A stretch of 64,000 nt of DNA from Stomoxys calcitrans (lineage: Eukaryota; Arthropoda; Insecta; Diptera; Muscidae), in contig NC_081553.1 of the NCBI RefSeq assembly GCF_963082655.1, positions 188,358,752 through 188,422,751 on the forward strand, given 5' to 3'. Position 1 is the stretch's first letter. Each line of letters starts with the position of its first letter. Below the pieces are notes generated by a model. That model did not search any database and was not told the origin of the DNA. It saw only the letters and a list, made by a program, of their open reading frames with translations. Positions 52,916 to 63,804 of the stretch are shown one piece after another. Made by a program: the position numbers and the translations under genes.

Positions 52916-55870
52916 CATATCTCGTATAGTGTCCCCACCTTAGTGCCCGTATCTGCTAGACGCGAAAGCCGGACAGTGACAAAGGAAATGCTCCAACGTC
53001 TCATCATCTTCCCCGCATGCCCTACACATGCTATCACTTGTCGCACCGATTTTACATAAGTGAGCTCATAGTCCGATATGTCCCGTCATAATACCAATAG
53101 CTATAATGACCACCTTCTTGTTTCCTTTCAGTAATAGCCTCGTCTTTTCACGACCTGAGTCCCCCCATAGGATTTTCGCCGTCCTACCGACCGTTTCGCT
53201 AGTACACAGTGTTACATGCGCTTTTGTCGCCCACGTCCTTAAATCGGACTGCGTCGGACCTAAAGGCTTCGGGTTAACCAAGTTTTTCGAAGGCAGTTCT
53301 CTGGTCTTCACTTCCAAATTGTCTGCCCTTTCATTCCCCCCTTACTTCGTTATGGCCCGGCATCCAAATGATGCGGATTTTGCCATCCTCAGAGAAGGCG
53401 TTAATCTCCTTCTAACTGCAAGACTTTTCGTGACCATACCGTCCTGGTTGTTATTGCCCTTATGGCAATTTTACTGTCCCTCAAGATGTTCACACTCGAT
53501 ATCCTCTCGTTAGCACACACACACATCTCACGCATTCCGTGATCGCCCGGATCTTCGCCTGCAGGACCGTATTATGGTCAGGCAGTCTAAAACAGATCTC
53601 AGTCCCTGGGTTCCCAATGTAGATCCCCAGGCCCACTCTGTCCTCTAGCTTTGATCCATCAGTGTAACATGATCTTCCAGATGGCAATAATAAGGCTCGG
53701 TCAATCCAAGACCGTGCTGTTGGCAGCAGTGCCTTGCACTCGACCTCGTCTCAGGTATCCGATCGGAAACCTCTTCCCTTCCTTCAGGTTTCCTATAGTC
53801 GCCTCGATTATATTGCGATGATATGGCCTATTCCTATCCTCTATCCATTCTCTCATTGCCTTATGTCTTATTACCCCAATGGCTGCCTCACACTTAATCT
53901 GTATGTCAATGGGTCGGATGTCTAGAATATTCTCCAGTGCTCTACTGGCAGTGGTCCTCATCGTCCCGCCTATGCCAATACAACATGTTCTCTGAACCTG
54001 TTGTATGGTCCTTATGTTACATTTTTTCTCCATAGCAGTCCTTCAAACTACTGAGGAGTAATTAAGTCTTATCATGCTCCTGTAGAGCCAGTGGACTATT
54101 CTCGGATTCAGGCACATTTCGAGCCTGCGGTCCGTCTAGATAGTGTCCAACATCTGTTAGCCTTCTCAGTACGCTTCTGAATGTGACACTTCCAATTAAG
54201 TTACCTATCCAAGATCACTCCTAAGTATTTGACCTGGTCGAAATCGTTTTATTGAAGAAACGAAATTGGTCCACCTTTGTCTTCCACGTGAACAAGCAGA
54301 TTTCAGTCTTCTCTAGGTTAACATTGAGACCTCTGGGTCTTGCCCAATCATATGTAATATTCAAGACCCTTTCGTCCCTTTGCATAGCTGGTTCGTATCC
54401 TTACCCTAAGAAGTATTATAACATCGTATGCATAGCAGACGTGTTGAAATCCCTCCTCAGTCACCATCCGTAATAGGTCATTTATGGTGGTCACCCTTAG
54501 GAGTGGTGATAAAATGGGCGTGGTCGTCATCGCTCCGCCTATGCCAAGACCACATGTTCTCTGAACCTGTTGTAAGGTCCTTATGTTGCACTTTTTCTCA
54601 ACCAAAATACTGAGGTGAAAGTAAGTCTTATCACGCTCCTGTAGAGCCAGTGGACTATCCTCGTATTCAGGCCCCATTTCGAACCTACGGCCCGTCTATA
54701 TAGTGTCCAACATCTGTTAGCCTTTTCAGTACGCTCCTGAATGTCTCACTTCCAATTCAGCTTCCCGCCCAAGATCACTCCTAAGTATTTGACCTTGTCA
54801 GATATCGAAATCGTTTTATTGAAAAAAACGTGGTGCGTTAAATTGGTTCACTTTCGTCTTCCTCATAAGCTGGCATATTTCTGTCTTCTCTGGGTTAGCA
54901 TTGAGACCCCTGGGTCTGGCCCAGTCATATGCCATATTCAAGGCCCTTTCGGCCCTTTGCATAGCTGGTTCGTATCCTTACCGCTTAGAAGTATTATAAC
55001 ATCGTATGTGTAACAAACGGGTTCAAATCCCTCCTCGGTCAGCATCCGTAATAGGTCACTTGTGGTGGTCACCCATTGCAGTGGCGATAAAATGTCCCCC
55101 TGTAGCGTGCCTTGTGCCACTTTCTCCCTTCTATTTATGTTATGGGACACACAATTTATCCACCTGTTCCTTAGCATATGATTTATCCAATCTCTAAAAA
55201 CCTGGTCCACCCGACGCTGGTCTAAGGATCGGATTAATGTGTCGGTCCGCCCAGTGTTAAAAGCCCGCTCGATGTCAATGCATACCGTTAGTGTGTACGT
55301 AATGGCATCGAAGGATTCTTCTATTTTACGTACAACCTCGTGCAGGGCAGTCTTCACCGACCTTGCCTTGACATAGGCGTGCTGTTTGTATTTGAGCAAT
55401 TCACTGGATGTCTTACTCTTTATCATGGTGTCCACAATACGTTCCATGGTTTTGGGTAGAAATTACGTAAGGCTTATAGATCTTTAGGCTTTCGGTGTCG
55501 CATAACCTGCCTTGCCGGGCTTTGGTATAAACACTACTCTTGCCTCCTGCCAGGCTTTCGGAGTATATGCAAGTCCCACGAACGCTATGAAGATATTGGT
55601 CAGGTATGGCACCAGATAGTCAGACTCCTTCTGAAGTAACGCCGGAAATATTCCATCAGGCCCGGGTGACGTAAATGGTTTGAAGCTCCTCAAGGATTCC
55701 TTCACCATAAATTCCGTAATTATTATCCTTCGATCAACATCATTATTCCAAGATTCCGGTGTCTCAGTGAGTACCGTCGTATCCTGTGGAAAATGGGTTG
55801 ATAATGTAATGATAATCAAAGAAGTTGGGATCATCAAGGATATCTCTCAATCACACAAACTATTCCACTG
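52916..55870 (-). pseudogene. LINE-A ORF2, long copy: RT, linker, RNase H, knuckle
   Basis: Minus strand, in order: RT start (FTSPGPDGIFPALLQKESDY, KAWQEARVVFIPKPGKAG; 55837-55484), RT fingers and palm (MERIVDTMIKSKTSSELLKY, TLTVCIDIERAFNTGRTDTL, REKVAQGTLQGDILSPLQW, CYTYDVIILL; 55447-54938), a partly repeated RT-linker block (54515-53960), linker (DIQIKCEAAIGVIRHKAMRE), RNase H (CYTDGSKLEDRVGLGIYIGN, RLPDHNTVLQAKIRAITECV, 53687-53490; then 53317-53066 KTRELPSKNLVNPKPLG) and knuckle (53050-52940). The active-site box reads Y-T-Y-D at 55001-55012 and Y-A-Y-D at 54423-54434. The endonuclease is absent (5' truncation), as is usual for LINEs. Confidence 0.9.
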
Positions 55871-57278
55871 ATTTTCTTCAATACAAAGGTAACTGTAACC
55901 TCCTAAATACTTTACAATGGGATGACTAGATTTGTATACTTCGGTTGAATATAAAGCAACTGAAATTTTGGAAGTCAGCCATCTTTTCTGCTTCCTATAC
56001 CTCTTTTACTGAAGAGCATAATTTATGTTGTGCAGATTAAAATTATGCTGCTAATTTGGATAATTGTGTTTATATTAGTTTGAAATTTTCTATTAAATTA
56101 ACATATACTCGAGTTTATCATACGAAAACTTAATTAAAGTATCATTGCCTAACTTAAATAATAAATTTTACCAAAGAGTACCTTTCGACAAACTCATAAG
56201 CTCACTAAAGCCTAATGTTAACATATACAGCGCCTAAAAGCCCACAACTATACCATACACAGAAAACTTTTCCTAAAGCATACCTGTCGGCAAACTCTTA
56301 AACATTTCCAAATTCAAACTCCTCAACCTTTCACCCACCAACAATGATGTCTAGAACAAACCTTTTAAAAGGCCTTAAAACTCAACTTTTCTCAATACAT
56401 TTTGCCTTCGTCAAATGTCAGCAAAAATATTAATCCGACTGTTAAAGTTTTCCTTTTGTTCTCTTAACAAAAGCTGCTGTTACAAAAGTTTAACAAAAAC
56501 TTATTTCCAATAATTTTCTGGCAATTAAAATTGCAAAATAGAGTAGAACAAAGAAGGGATTTGTAAGGTGAGTAGCATATCAAACATCAATTAGCAGCAT
56601 GGAGAAATAAGCTATGGAAAATTTGAGCAAAGTTCAAAGAAAATCTGTGATAGTTAATTAGTTGTAACATTTCAAACTGCTTTTTTGGGAAATAGAGAGT
56701 GGGAGACAAGGGTTAAAAGTTACCATTCATTGGCAATGAGTGAAAGTAGCTTAGATCAGAGACAATTGACAATGCTTGGTATTAAGCCTTTGGGTCAATT
56801 ATAGTAGTTTGATTTTATGCACTTTGATTTTAATTAATGCCCCTAGTTGTATGCTTTGATTTTCAAATGGTCGCAAAGTGTCATTGAACAGCCTAAATGT
56901 ATGCAATCATTAAAAGTTTGTTTCGTGTGTGTGTGAGTGTTGTTCATAAAAACGTTAACAATGAGCCTTGTTTTTAAACGTGGTCATTGGCTGGACGATG
57001 AGAAATAGAAAGAGAATGAGAGAAACAGTTTTTGTTAGCAAGTTTTGCACCTGAAATTTACCCAACAGCTAGTGTTGCCACTAAAAAAATCTTGCTAGAT
57101 ACGATTTTTCTTAAAATTGCACAACAATTAAAAATTTTTCAAAAAAATTTCAAGGGGAGCTAGAGCTGACACAGCAATCATTGTAGAAGAATTGTCGGAA
57201 GATTGCTGGAAACGAAAATTATCTCTGCATAGGACTCGACAAAAAGATGAGGGGAATACTCCGAAACAGAATTTGTGA
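55871..57278. other. Unique AT-rich interval
   Basis: No gene recognised and no repeat that matches others in the window. Short GT-rich run near 56925-56940. Confidence 0.5.
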
Positions 57279-57447
57279 AGCCCTGTAGCCGAGTTGGTGG
57301 CGTGGGTGCAGGGGTCGTGGGTGCAGGGGTCGTGTGTTCGATTCCCGCCAGAAGCCTTGGTCTGTGGCTACTGTGGTATTACAATGGACTTAAAATTATC
57401 TAAGTGAGTCTATAAAGGACTGCCACTCTTAGTTATCCTAACCTGAG
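57279..57447 (+). mobile_element. SINE-2, tRNA-derived
   Basis: The head has a box A (TAGCCGAGTTGG, 57286-57297) and box B (GTTCGATTCC, from 57336). A 15-base duplication (cgtgggtgcaggggt at 57301-57315 and 57316-57330) lies between them. The 3' part (attacaatggacttaaaatt, atctaagtgagtc, gactgccactc, tcctaacct) matches LINE-B 3' ends in this window, which suggests that LINE-B supplies the enzyme. It is not SINE-1. The head could be read as a tRNA gene but lacks a cloverleaf I could draw. Confidence 0.75.
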
Positions 57448-57639
57448 TGGGTCATTCGGTTAGATGAGGCTCAAGATGTGTGCTACCTGCCATTATTTGG
57501 GTAAACTGACTGCCTAATGAGAGTAGGTATTGTGGATAGTAGGCTAAATATGATATGATGCCTACCTTGAAGTTTTTTCCTGACGAAAGACTTTTCATGA
57601 GAAAGGTGTTCAACTTTTGGCCCTTATCTCTTTGCAGAC

Positions 57640-57782
57640 TTGTCAAAATTGGTGGATGGTAACATTCACAAATTACTCGCCATTTTAGGGCATCTTCCTG
57701 TTCATGTTCATATGGTATCACAATAGACAACAATTTCTAATAGAACCTGATTGCAGGCAGCCACTAAAACCTTACCTTACTC
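57640..57782 (+). mobile_element. LINE-B 3' end fragment
   Basis: The text tcatatggtatcacaatag, aatttctaatagaacctgat, tgcaggcagccactaaaacc and ttaccttac aligns with the end of the LINE-B copy at 27680-27760. In translation IFLFMFIWYHN parallels IFLLLFLWYHN there. Confidence 0.65.
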
Positions 57783-57931
57783 AAAAATTGGCAACTCTGC
57801 CCTCCATAAGACCAAACATTCACTTGAACAAGCCCGCAAGCATTAAAAACTCATTGACAATGATTTACCGGTAATTAAAACTGGCATCGTTAGCTATATG
57901 ACATTCACAGCCCGCACAATACCAATACATA

Positions 57932-57932
<1 letters not shown>

Positions 57933-57966
<34 letters not shown>
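57933..57966. repeat. (CA)n microsatellite
   Basis: About 17 CA dinucleotides in a row. Confidence 0.95.
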
Positions 57967-57972
<6 letters not shown>

Positions 57973-58777
57973 TTTGTATGCTTAGCAACCCAATAGGGTT
58001 CAATACAATTACAACTACCAAACAACAACTGGTATGAAAGCAAAAAAAAAAACAGAAGCACTCGTGATAACTTTAAACAAAGGCCACATAGAGAAGAGCG
58101 ACCAAATCAGTTGCGAATATTAAACTCTTAATTGGCCATAGCATACTTTTAGGAACTTTCACACAAAATATTGCTTGCTGCCTAGGGTACTGCGTTGAAT
58201 AAAAGCCAATATTTTTCCAACGCCACTGAATCCGCCACTACTTCAAAACCACCAGGCAACTTTGCATGAAGGATTCCTGTGAAGCAGATGAGAACCATTG
58301 AAAATCGAGCACTCTGCCTACACCCAGGTAGACACTCTTCACACGGTCGAAGCTCAGTGTTCTGCATCATTGCACACCCCACCAAAGGTTTTGTTATCCC
58401 AGATGAAGATGGTGACTAGTCATATTAGCGTTCCAAGTCGACCTGCACCACATACTGTGATGCAGCTGCTGATGCTGCTGCTACAGCTACTATTCACAAC
58501 GATTTTTTTTTTTTTGATTAATGAACTGTATTGATGTGGAAAATTAGGCATTTACAAATATTCAATTCCCTCTGACTCATCGAAGCCTGTCGGAACAACT
58601 GCCAGCTGTGTGTAAAATGATAGACACATAACGAAGAGTCAGGGTTTTGTTTGATGATTTTTAATTTTTCGTAATTTGATAATGACTTGTCGCATATCTA
58701 AATGAGATTAATTTGAAATTGAATTGAAGGAAAAAATTAGTCTCCTCAGATGTCCAATTGAAAACATAGGCAAAATA

Positions 58778-58990
58778 TCCCTGAAATTTTCTCTAAAGAC
58801 AAAATACCCATAAAATTTTTCCAAAGACAAAATTCCCATAAAATTTTTTCTAAAGACAAAATTTCCATAAAATTTTCTATAAAGACAAAACTTTCATGAA
58901 ATTTTCTCAAACTACAAAATTTCCATCAAATTTTTTCTAAGGATCAAATTTCCCTAAAATTTTGTCTAACAACAAAATTTCCATGAAAGT
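58778..58990. repeat. ~29-bp degenerate tandem array
   Basis: About seven copies of aaagacaaaatttccataaa followed by attttttct, with drift. Looser versions of the same words occur near 25930-26150. Non-coding. Confidence 0.8.
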
Positions 58991-59884
58991 GCCACTATGG
59001 ACATACTCGTACACCCAAGCCAATAATCGGCTTGTTGTACGCTCTAAATACTGAAAAAGTAACCTCGAAAAAGAAAATCTAAGTTAGGAATCCCGAGCTG
59101 CTTACAAAATCCTTAATTGTTTCTATGCCACTCCCAAAAGTTGGTTCATGTCTGATATTGTGTCCCCAACCAAGTGCCGGTATCTGTAATACGCCAAAGC
59201 CGGGCAGTGACAAAGGAAATGTTCCAACGTCTCATCATGCTCTACACATGCTCTACACATGCTCTACACTTGCTATCATTTCCCGCACCGATTTTATATA
59301 AGTGAGCTCGTGGTCCTATGTGTCTCGTAATCATGGTGAGAGCTATACTGACCTCCTTCTTACTTCCTTTCAGTAACAGCCTCGTCTTCTCACGATCTGG
59401 ATCTCCCCATACGATTTTCGCCGTCCTACCGAACGTTTCGCTGTTCCACGTGGTTACATACGCATTCTTCGCCCACGCCATTTACTCGGACTGCGTTGAC
59501 CTGAAAGGCATCAGGTTAACCAAGTTTACTGACGGCAGTTCTTTGGCCTTCACACTCAAATGTGGCCCGGCATCCAAACGATGCGGATTTTGCCATCCTC
59601 AAAGAAGGCGTTAATCTCTTTCTTACATTCCAATACAGGTCGTGATCTTACAGTCCTGGTTATTATTGCCCTTATGACCATTTTACTGTCCGTCAAGATG
59701 TTCACACTCGACGTCCTCGCGTTACCACCACACCATCTCAGGCATTTCGTGATCGCCCGTATCTCCGCCTGCAGGACTGTATTTTGGTCACGCAGTCTAA
59801 AACAGATCTCAGTACTTGGGTTCTCAATATAGAACCCAAGGCCCACTCTGTCCTCAAGCTTTGATCCTTCCGTATCATATGATC

Positions 59885-60172
59885 CACCGTAGCGCAGAGG
59901 TTAGCATATCCGCCTATGACGTTGAACGCTTGGGTTCAAACTTTCAGCGGTGGTTATTGCCTCCTAATGCTGGCTACATTTGTGAGGTATTATGCCATGA
60001 AATAACTTCTCCTCAAAAGAGGTGTCGCACTGCTTCACGCCGTTCGGACTCGCCTATGAAAAAGAGGTCCCTTTTTATTGAGCTTAAACTTGAATCGTAC
60101 TACACTCATTGATATGTGAGAAGTACGCCCCTGTTCCTTAATGGAATGTTCATGGGCAAAATTTGCAAATTT
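59885..60172 (+). mobile_element. SINE-1 with 13-bp TSD
   Basis: Flanked by GTATCATATGATC (59872-59884) and GTATCACATGATC (60173-60185). Box A tagcgcagaggttagc is intact. The B-box region is shortened to gggttcaaactttcagc, losing ~20 bases just after box B. The tail ends atgggcaaaatttgcaaatt. It splits the LINE-A RNase H. Confidence 0.92.
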
Positions 60173-61031
60173 GTATCACATGATCTTCCAGATGGCAATA
60201 CTAGGGTTCCGCCAGTCCAAGACTCGACCTGAAGGTTCATCTCAGGTATCCGATCGGAAACTTCTTCCCTTCCTTCCAGGTTTCCTAACGTCGCGTTCCA
60301 TCCTTCTCCCATCGCCTAAAGTCTCATAACCGCTGTGGCTGCCTCACACTTAATGTGTATGTCAATGGGTCGGATACTTAGAATAGTCTCCAGCGCCCTA
60401 GTGGGCGGGGTCCTCATCGCTCCGCCTATGCCAAGACAACATGTTCTCTGAACCTGTTGTATGGTTCTTATGTAGCACTTTTTCTCCATAGCAGTCCATC
60501 AAACTACTGAGGCGTAAGAAAGTATTGGTCTAATCACGTCCCTTCAGAGCCAGTGGACTATCCTTGGATTCAGGCCCCTTTTTGAGCCTACGGTCAGTCT
60601 ACATTGCGCCAACATCGGTGAGCCTTCTCGATATGCTTCTGAATGTGACACTTCAAGTCCAGTTTCCTGTTTATGATCACTTTCAAGTATTTGACCATGT
60701 CAGACATCGAAATCTTCTCATTGAGGAAACGTGGTGCGTTAAATTTGCCCACCTTCGTCTCCCTTGTGAACAGACATATCTCAGTCTTCTCTGGTTGAAC
60801 ATTGAGACCTCTGGGTCTAGCCCAGTCATATGCCATATGCAAGACCCTTTCGGCCCTTCGGCATACCCCTTAAATTACCCCTTAAAAGTATTATAACATA
60901 GTCTGCGTAGCTGACGGGTTCAAATCCCTCCTCAATCAGCATCCGCTATCGGTCATTTATGGTGGTCACCCATAGGAGTGGCGATAAAATACCCCCTTGT
61001 GGAGTACCCTGTGCCACTTTCACCTTATATA

Positions 61032-61266
61032 TTGGTTTGCCCAAAAAGTAATTGCGGATTTTTTATAAGAAAGTGAATGCATTTTTAATAAAACTTAGAA
61101 TGAACTTTAATCAAATATACTTTTTTACACTTTTTTCTAAAGCAAGCTAAAAGTAACAGCTGATAACTGATAGAAGAAAGAATGCAATTACAGAGTCACA
61201 AGCTGTGAAAAAATTTGTCAACGCCGACTATATAAAAAATCCGCAATTACTTTTTGGGCAACCCAA
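61032..61266 (+). mobile_element. mariner MITE, 235 bp
   Basis: Ends TTGGTTTGCCCAAAAAGTAA and ttactttttgggcaacccaa, flanked by TA (61030-61031 and 61267-61268). Removing it restores the LINE-A text (ctatttatgtcatggg), so the target is precise. Internal sequence is shared with the copies at 42734 and 63478. Confidence 0.92.
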
Positions 61267-62150
61267 TATATGTCATGGGTCGTACAAATTATCCACCTAT
61301 TCCTTAGCATATTGTTTATCCAGTCTTTAAGGACCGGGTCCACTTGGTACTGGTCTAAGGATTCTTCTATTTTATGCACAACCGCGCACAGGACAGTCTC
61401 CACTGATCTTCTCTTGCCATAGGCATGTTATTTGCATTTGAGCAGTTCGCTGGATGTCCTACTCTTTATCATGGTGACCACAATGGTTTCCATGGTTTCG
61501 AGTAGAAAGGACGTAAGGCTTATAGGTCTGTAGGTCTTTGGAGTCGCATAACTTACCTTGTCGGGCTTGGGTATAAATAGCACCCTATGCAAGTCCCAAG
61601 CACGCTGGCACCCCAGATGGGGTGCCTAATAGTCAGCCTCCTTCTGTACTAAAGCCGGAAATATTCCATAAGGTCCTGGTGAAATAAATGACTTGAAGCT
61701 ACTCAAGGATTTCTTCATCACAAATTCTGTAATGATAAGCCTTCGATTAACATCTTCGTAATCTGTGGAAAATGGGTTTTCATCAAAAGCCTCAACATGT
61801 CCTCCGTCGTATCTGCTCTCACTCCTATATCGTCTACTAATGTTTCAGTTTGGGTTTTTGAGAGAAACTTTTTTTAGCTTGGCGGCGTTGTTGACGCTGT
61901 CGACCTGCGTTTTGCCGCTCTGGTAATTTAATCGCATTTCTTGAGCCGTGTGTAATACAACAACCCAATATTTCTCCGATTTTTTACGACGTGCTCTGAT
62001 AAAAAGTTTACGGACCTCTTTGATGTTTTGATGAGAAAAATTCATGTGTCCAGTTTGGCGGATCCTACTGATGAGTCTGGTTGTGGTGTAGACGAAATGT
62101 TGATCTAGGAAACCAGTCAATGCTTTTAACAACAACGCTTTTACTGCCTA

Positions 62151-63029
62151 ACTTTAGAAATAAGGTTTTTAGTTTTGGTATTTGTAATTGAAACAGAGAA
62201 CCCTACGGTCCGCAAACAACAGCAATGTTCACATTCGATGCGCATAACTTATTTTAACTTTAAATGTAGATTCGAATTGTCCTCTTCTTTGGTACTGACT
62301 TTCCTTACATCTTAAGGTTTATGTTTTTCATCAAAGGTATTGCACTAAGTCATGTTCTTATTCTTAAACTACTGTGTTTTTCCTTCATAAATAGATAGCC
62401 AACCAACCAACCAACCTAAGTCCCATTTTGCCTGCCTTCAACTACCAAAACCGCTGAATGGCAACAACGTCACGAAACACTCAGTTGCGAACCAAACTAA
62501 AGCAGCACATCTCTGTAAGCGCAAAACCCAAAGTAAGAGCAGCAGCAGCCGCAGCAGCAGGAGAATAATCATCACGTGCGATTTTTTCAACATCATCGAC
62601 ACCATCATCATTTCGAGGTAAATAAGAGAAGAGGCCCCAACACAACCCATGGCACAAGGTGGAGTTGGGAGACCTAACGTCATTACTTGACTCCTTTCAT
62701 GATGGTCTACTACTCCCAATGGTGGTGATCCTTGTAACTGCCAATGCCTCAGCCATCGTTAGCATTTTCTATTGGTGCTACGTCAGCTATCGTCTGACCT
62801 TATTTCTAGGGCACATTGCACATGATAAGGAAGAAAATCTCATCGCATTGTATGGGAGATAGTGTGGCATATATTACCTTACACGGTTATTTTACTCAAC
62901 GATTATGTGGTTGTTGGCATTGTAACAAACATGGAATATTTTATTGTATGAGGCAAACAGCTACGAGGGGCTTAAATTCAAGCAGACACAAATGAGTATG
63001 CAAACATTTTTTTTCACAGATGTTTATAT
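62151..63029. other. Unique interval, possible host exon
   Basis: Non-repetitive sequence with a (CAG/CAA)-rich stretch at about 62525-62570. See the candidate exon at 62626-62862. Otherwise nothing recognised. Confidence 0.4.
62626..62862 (+). CDS. Candidate exon with a hydrophobic segment (uncertain)
   Basis: An open frame from a stop at 62623 to a TAG at 62860 encodes ~78 residues, including LLLPMVVILVTANASAIVSI then FYWCYVSYRLTLFLGHIAHD. The first 20-25 form a convincing membrane segment, followed by a charged end. The only ATG inside lies within the hydrophobic part, so it would have to be a 3' exon joined to upstream sequence. I see no strong splice site. The family is not recognised. 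It stands out only because it is in repeat-free sequence. It may well be chance. Confidence 0.2.
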   Translation, partial: EKRPQHNPWHKVELGDLTSLLDSFHDGLLLPMVVILVTANASAIVSIFYWCYVSYRLTLFLGHIAHDKEENLIALYGR

Positions 63030-63785
63030 AAAAAACTAGTAAGGAAAGGCTAAAGATAGGCGGAACCGAAATATAATACCCTACCATTATCCTGTAATTA
63101 TAAATTCGGGCAACAGATACAGATCGTTTGTAAATTGTTGTCACAACGGCCACATAAGTGCGATAAATATATATGGGAGCTATATATATGGAAGCTATAT
63201 ATCTGGAAGATAAATATACGGGAGCTATATCTTAATCTGAACCGATTTTGATGAAATCTTGCAGATATTTTAAGATCAGTAACAAAACAATCCATGCTAA
63301 ATTTTGCACAGATCGGTTGAAAATTGTAGTTACTACGACAATTTAAGTGCAACTCGGGCAATACATATATAAGGGAGCCATATCTAAATCTGAACCTATT
63401 TTGATGAAATCTTGCAGATATCTTAAAATCAGTAACAAAACAACCCGTTACAAATTTTGTGCAGGTCGGTTATTGTATTGGGTTGCCCAAAAAGTAATTG
63501 CGGATTTTTTAAAAGAAAGTAAATGCATTTTTAATAAAACTTAGAATGAACTTTAATCAAATATACTTTTTTTTACACTTTTTTTCTAAAGCAAGCTAAA
63601 AGTAACAGCTGATAACTGACAGAAGAAAGAATGCAATTACAGAGTCACAAGCTGTGAAAAAATTTGTCAATGCCGACTATATGAAAAATCCGCAATTACT
63701 TTTTGGGCAACCCAATAGTTTCTAAGGCCATTTAAGTGCAAATCAGGAGTTATACCTAAATCTGTACCGATTTCCATCAAAACCA
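63030..63785 (-). mobile_element. DINE-gamma interrupted by a MITE
   Basis: Hairpin end aaaaactagtaaggaaaggc, taaagataggcggaaccgaa, ataataccctaccattat, then two units (ggagctatatcttaatctga, accgattttgatgaaatctt, gcagatattttaagatcagt). The MITE lies at 63478-63715 in the second unit. The hairpin is worn compared with the 24.7-kb and 38.0-kb copies. Confidence 0.7.
63478..63715 (+). mobile_element. mariner MITE, 238 bp
   Basis: Ends TTGGGTTGCCCAAAAAGTAA and ttactttttgggcaacccaa, flanked by TA (63476-63477 and 63716-63717). Nearly identical to the copy at 61032-61266. Confidence 0.93.
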
Positions 63786-63804
63786 ACAGCGTTTGTCCTT
63801 GAGC

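Larger units (their letters stand above)
57783..59004. other. Unique interval with microsatellites
   Basis: No gene recognised. It includes a (CA)n tract at about 57933-57966, the shared word catagcatacttttagg at 58137-58153, a T run at 58504-58514, and the short tandem array at 58778-58990. Confidence 0.5.
59005..62150 (-). pseudogene. LINE-A ORF2, long copy carrying a SINE-1 and a MITE
   Basis: Minus strand, in order: inter-domain linker (EVRKLFIRARRKKSEKYW, 62135-61845), RT start (FISPGPYGIFPALVQKEADY, ~61700), RT fingers and palm split by the MITE (DQYQVDPVLKDWINNMLRNR before it, then VKVAQGTPQGGILSPLLW ~61000), the active-site box Y-A-D-Y at 60898-60909, linker, RNase H start (60312-60106), then after the SINE VGLGFYIENPSTEICFRLRD, QNTVLQAEIRAITKCLRWC, FSSVNILTDSKMVIRAII-type, RIVWMPGHI (59846-59556) and the C-terminus (59481-59242, ending CRACVEHV). 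The 3' UTR reaches ~59005. The knuckle is scrambled by a small tandem repeat (catgctctaca, x3). Confidence 0.9.

Noticed and set aside
57279..57360. A tRNA gene with an odd insertion
   Set aside because: The following sequence matches LINE-B 3' ends, so SINE-2 is the simpler reading.
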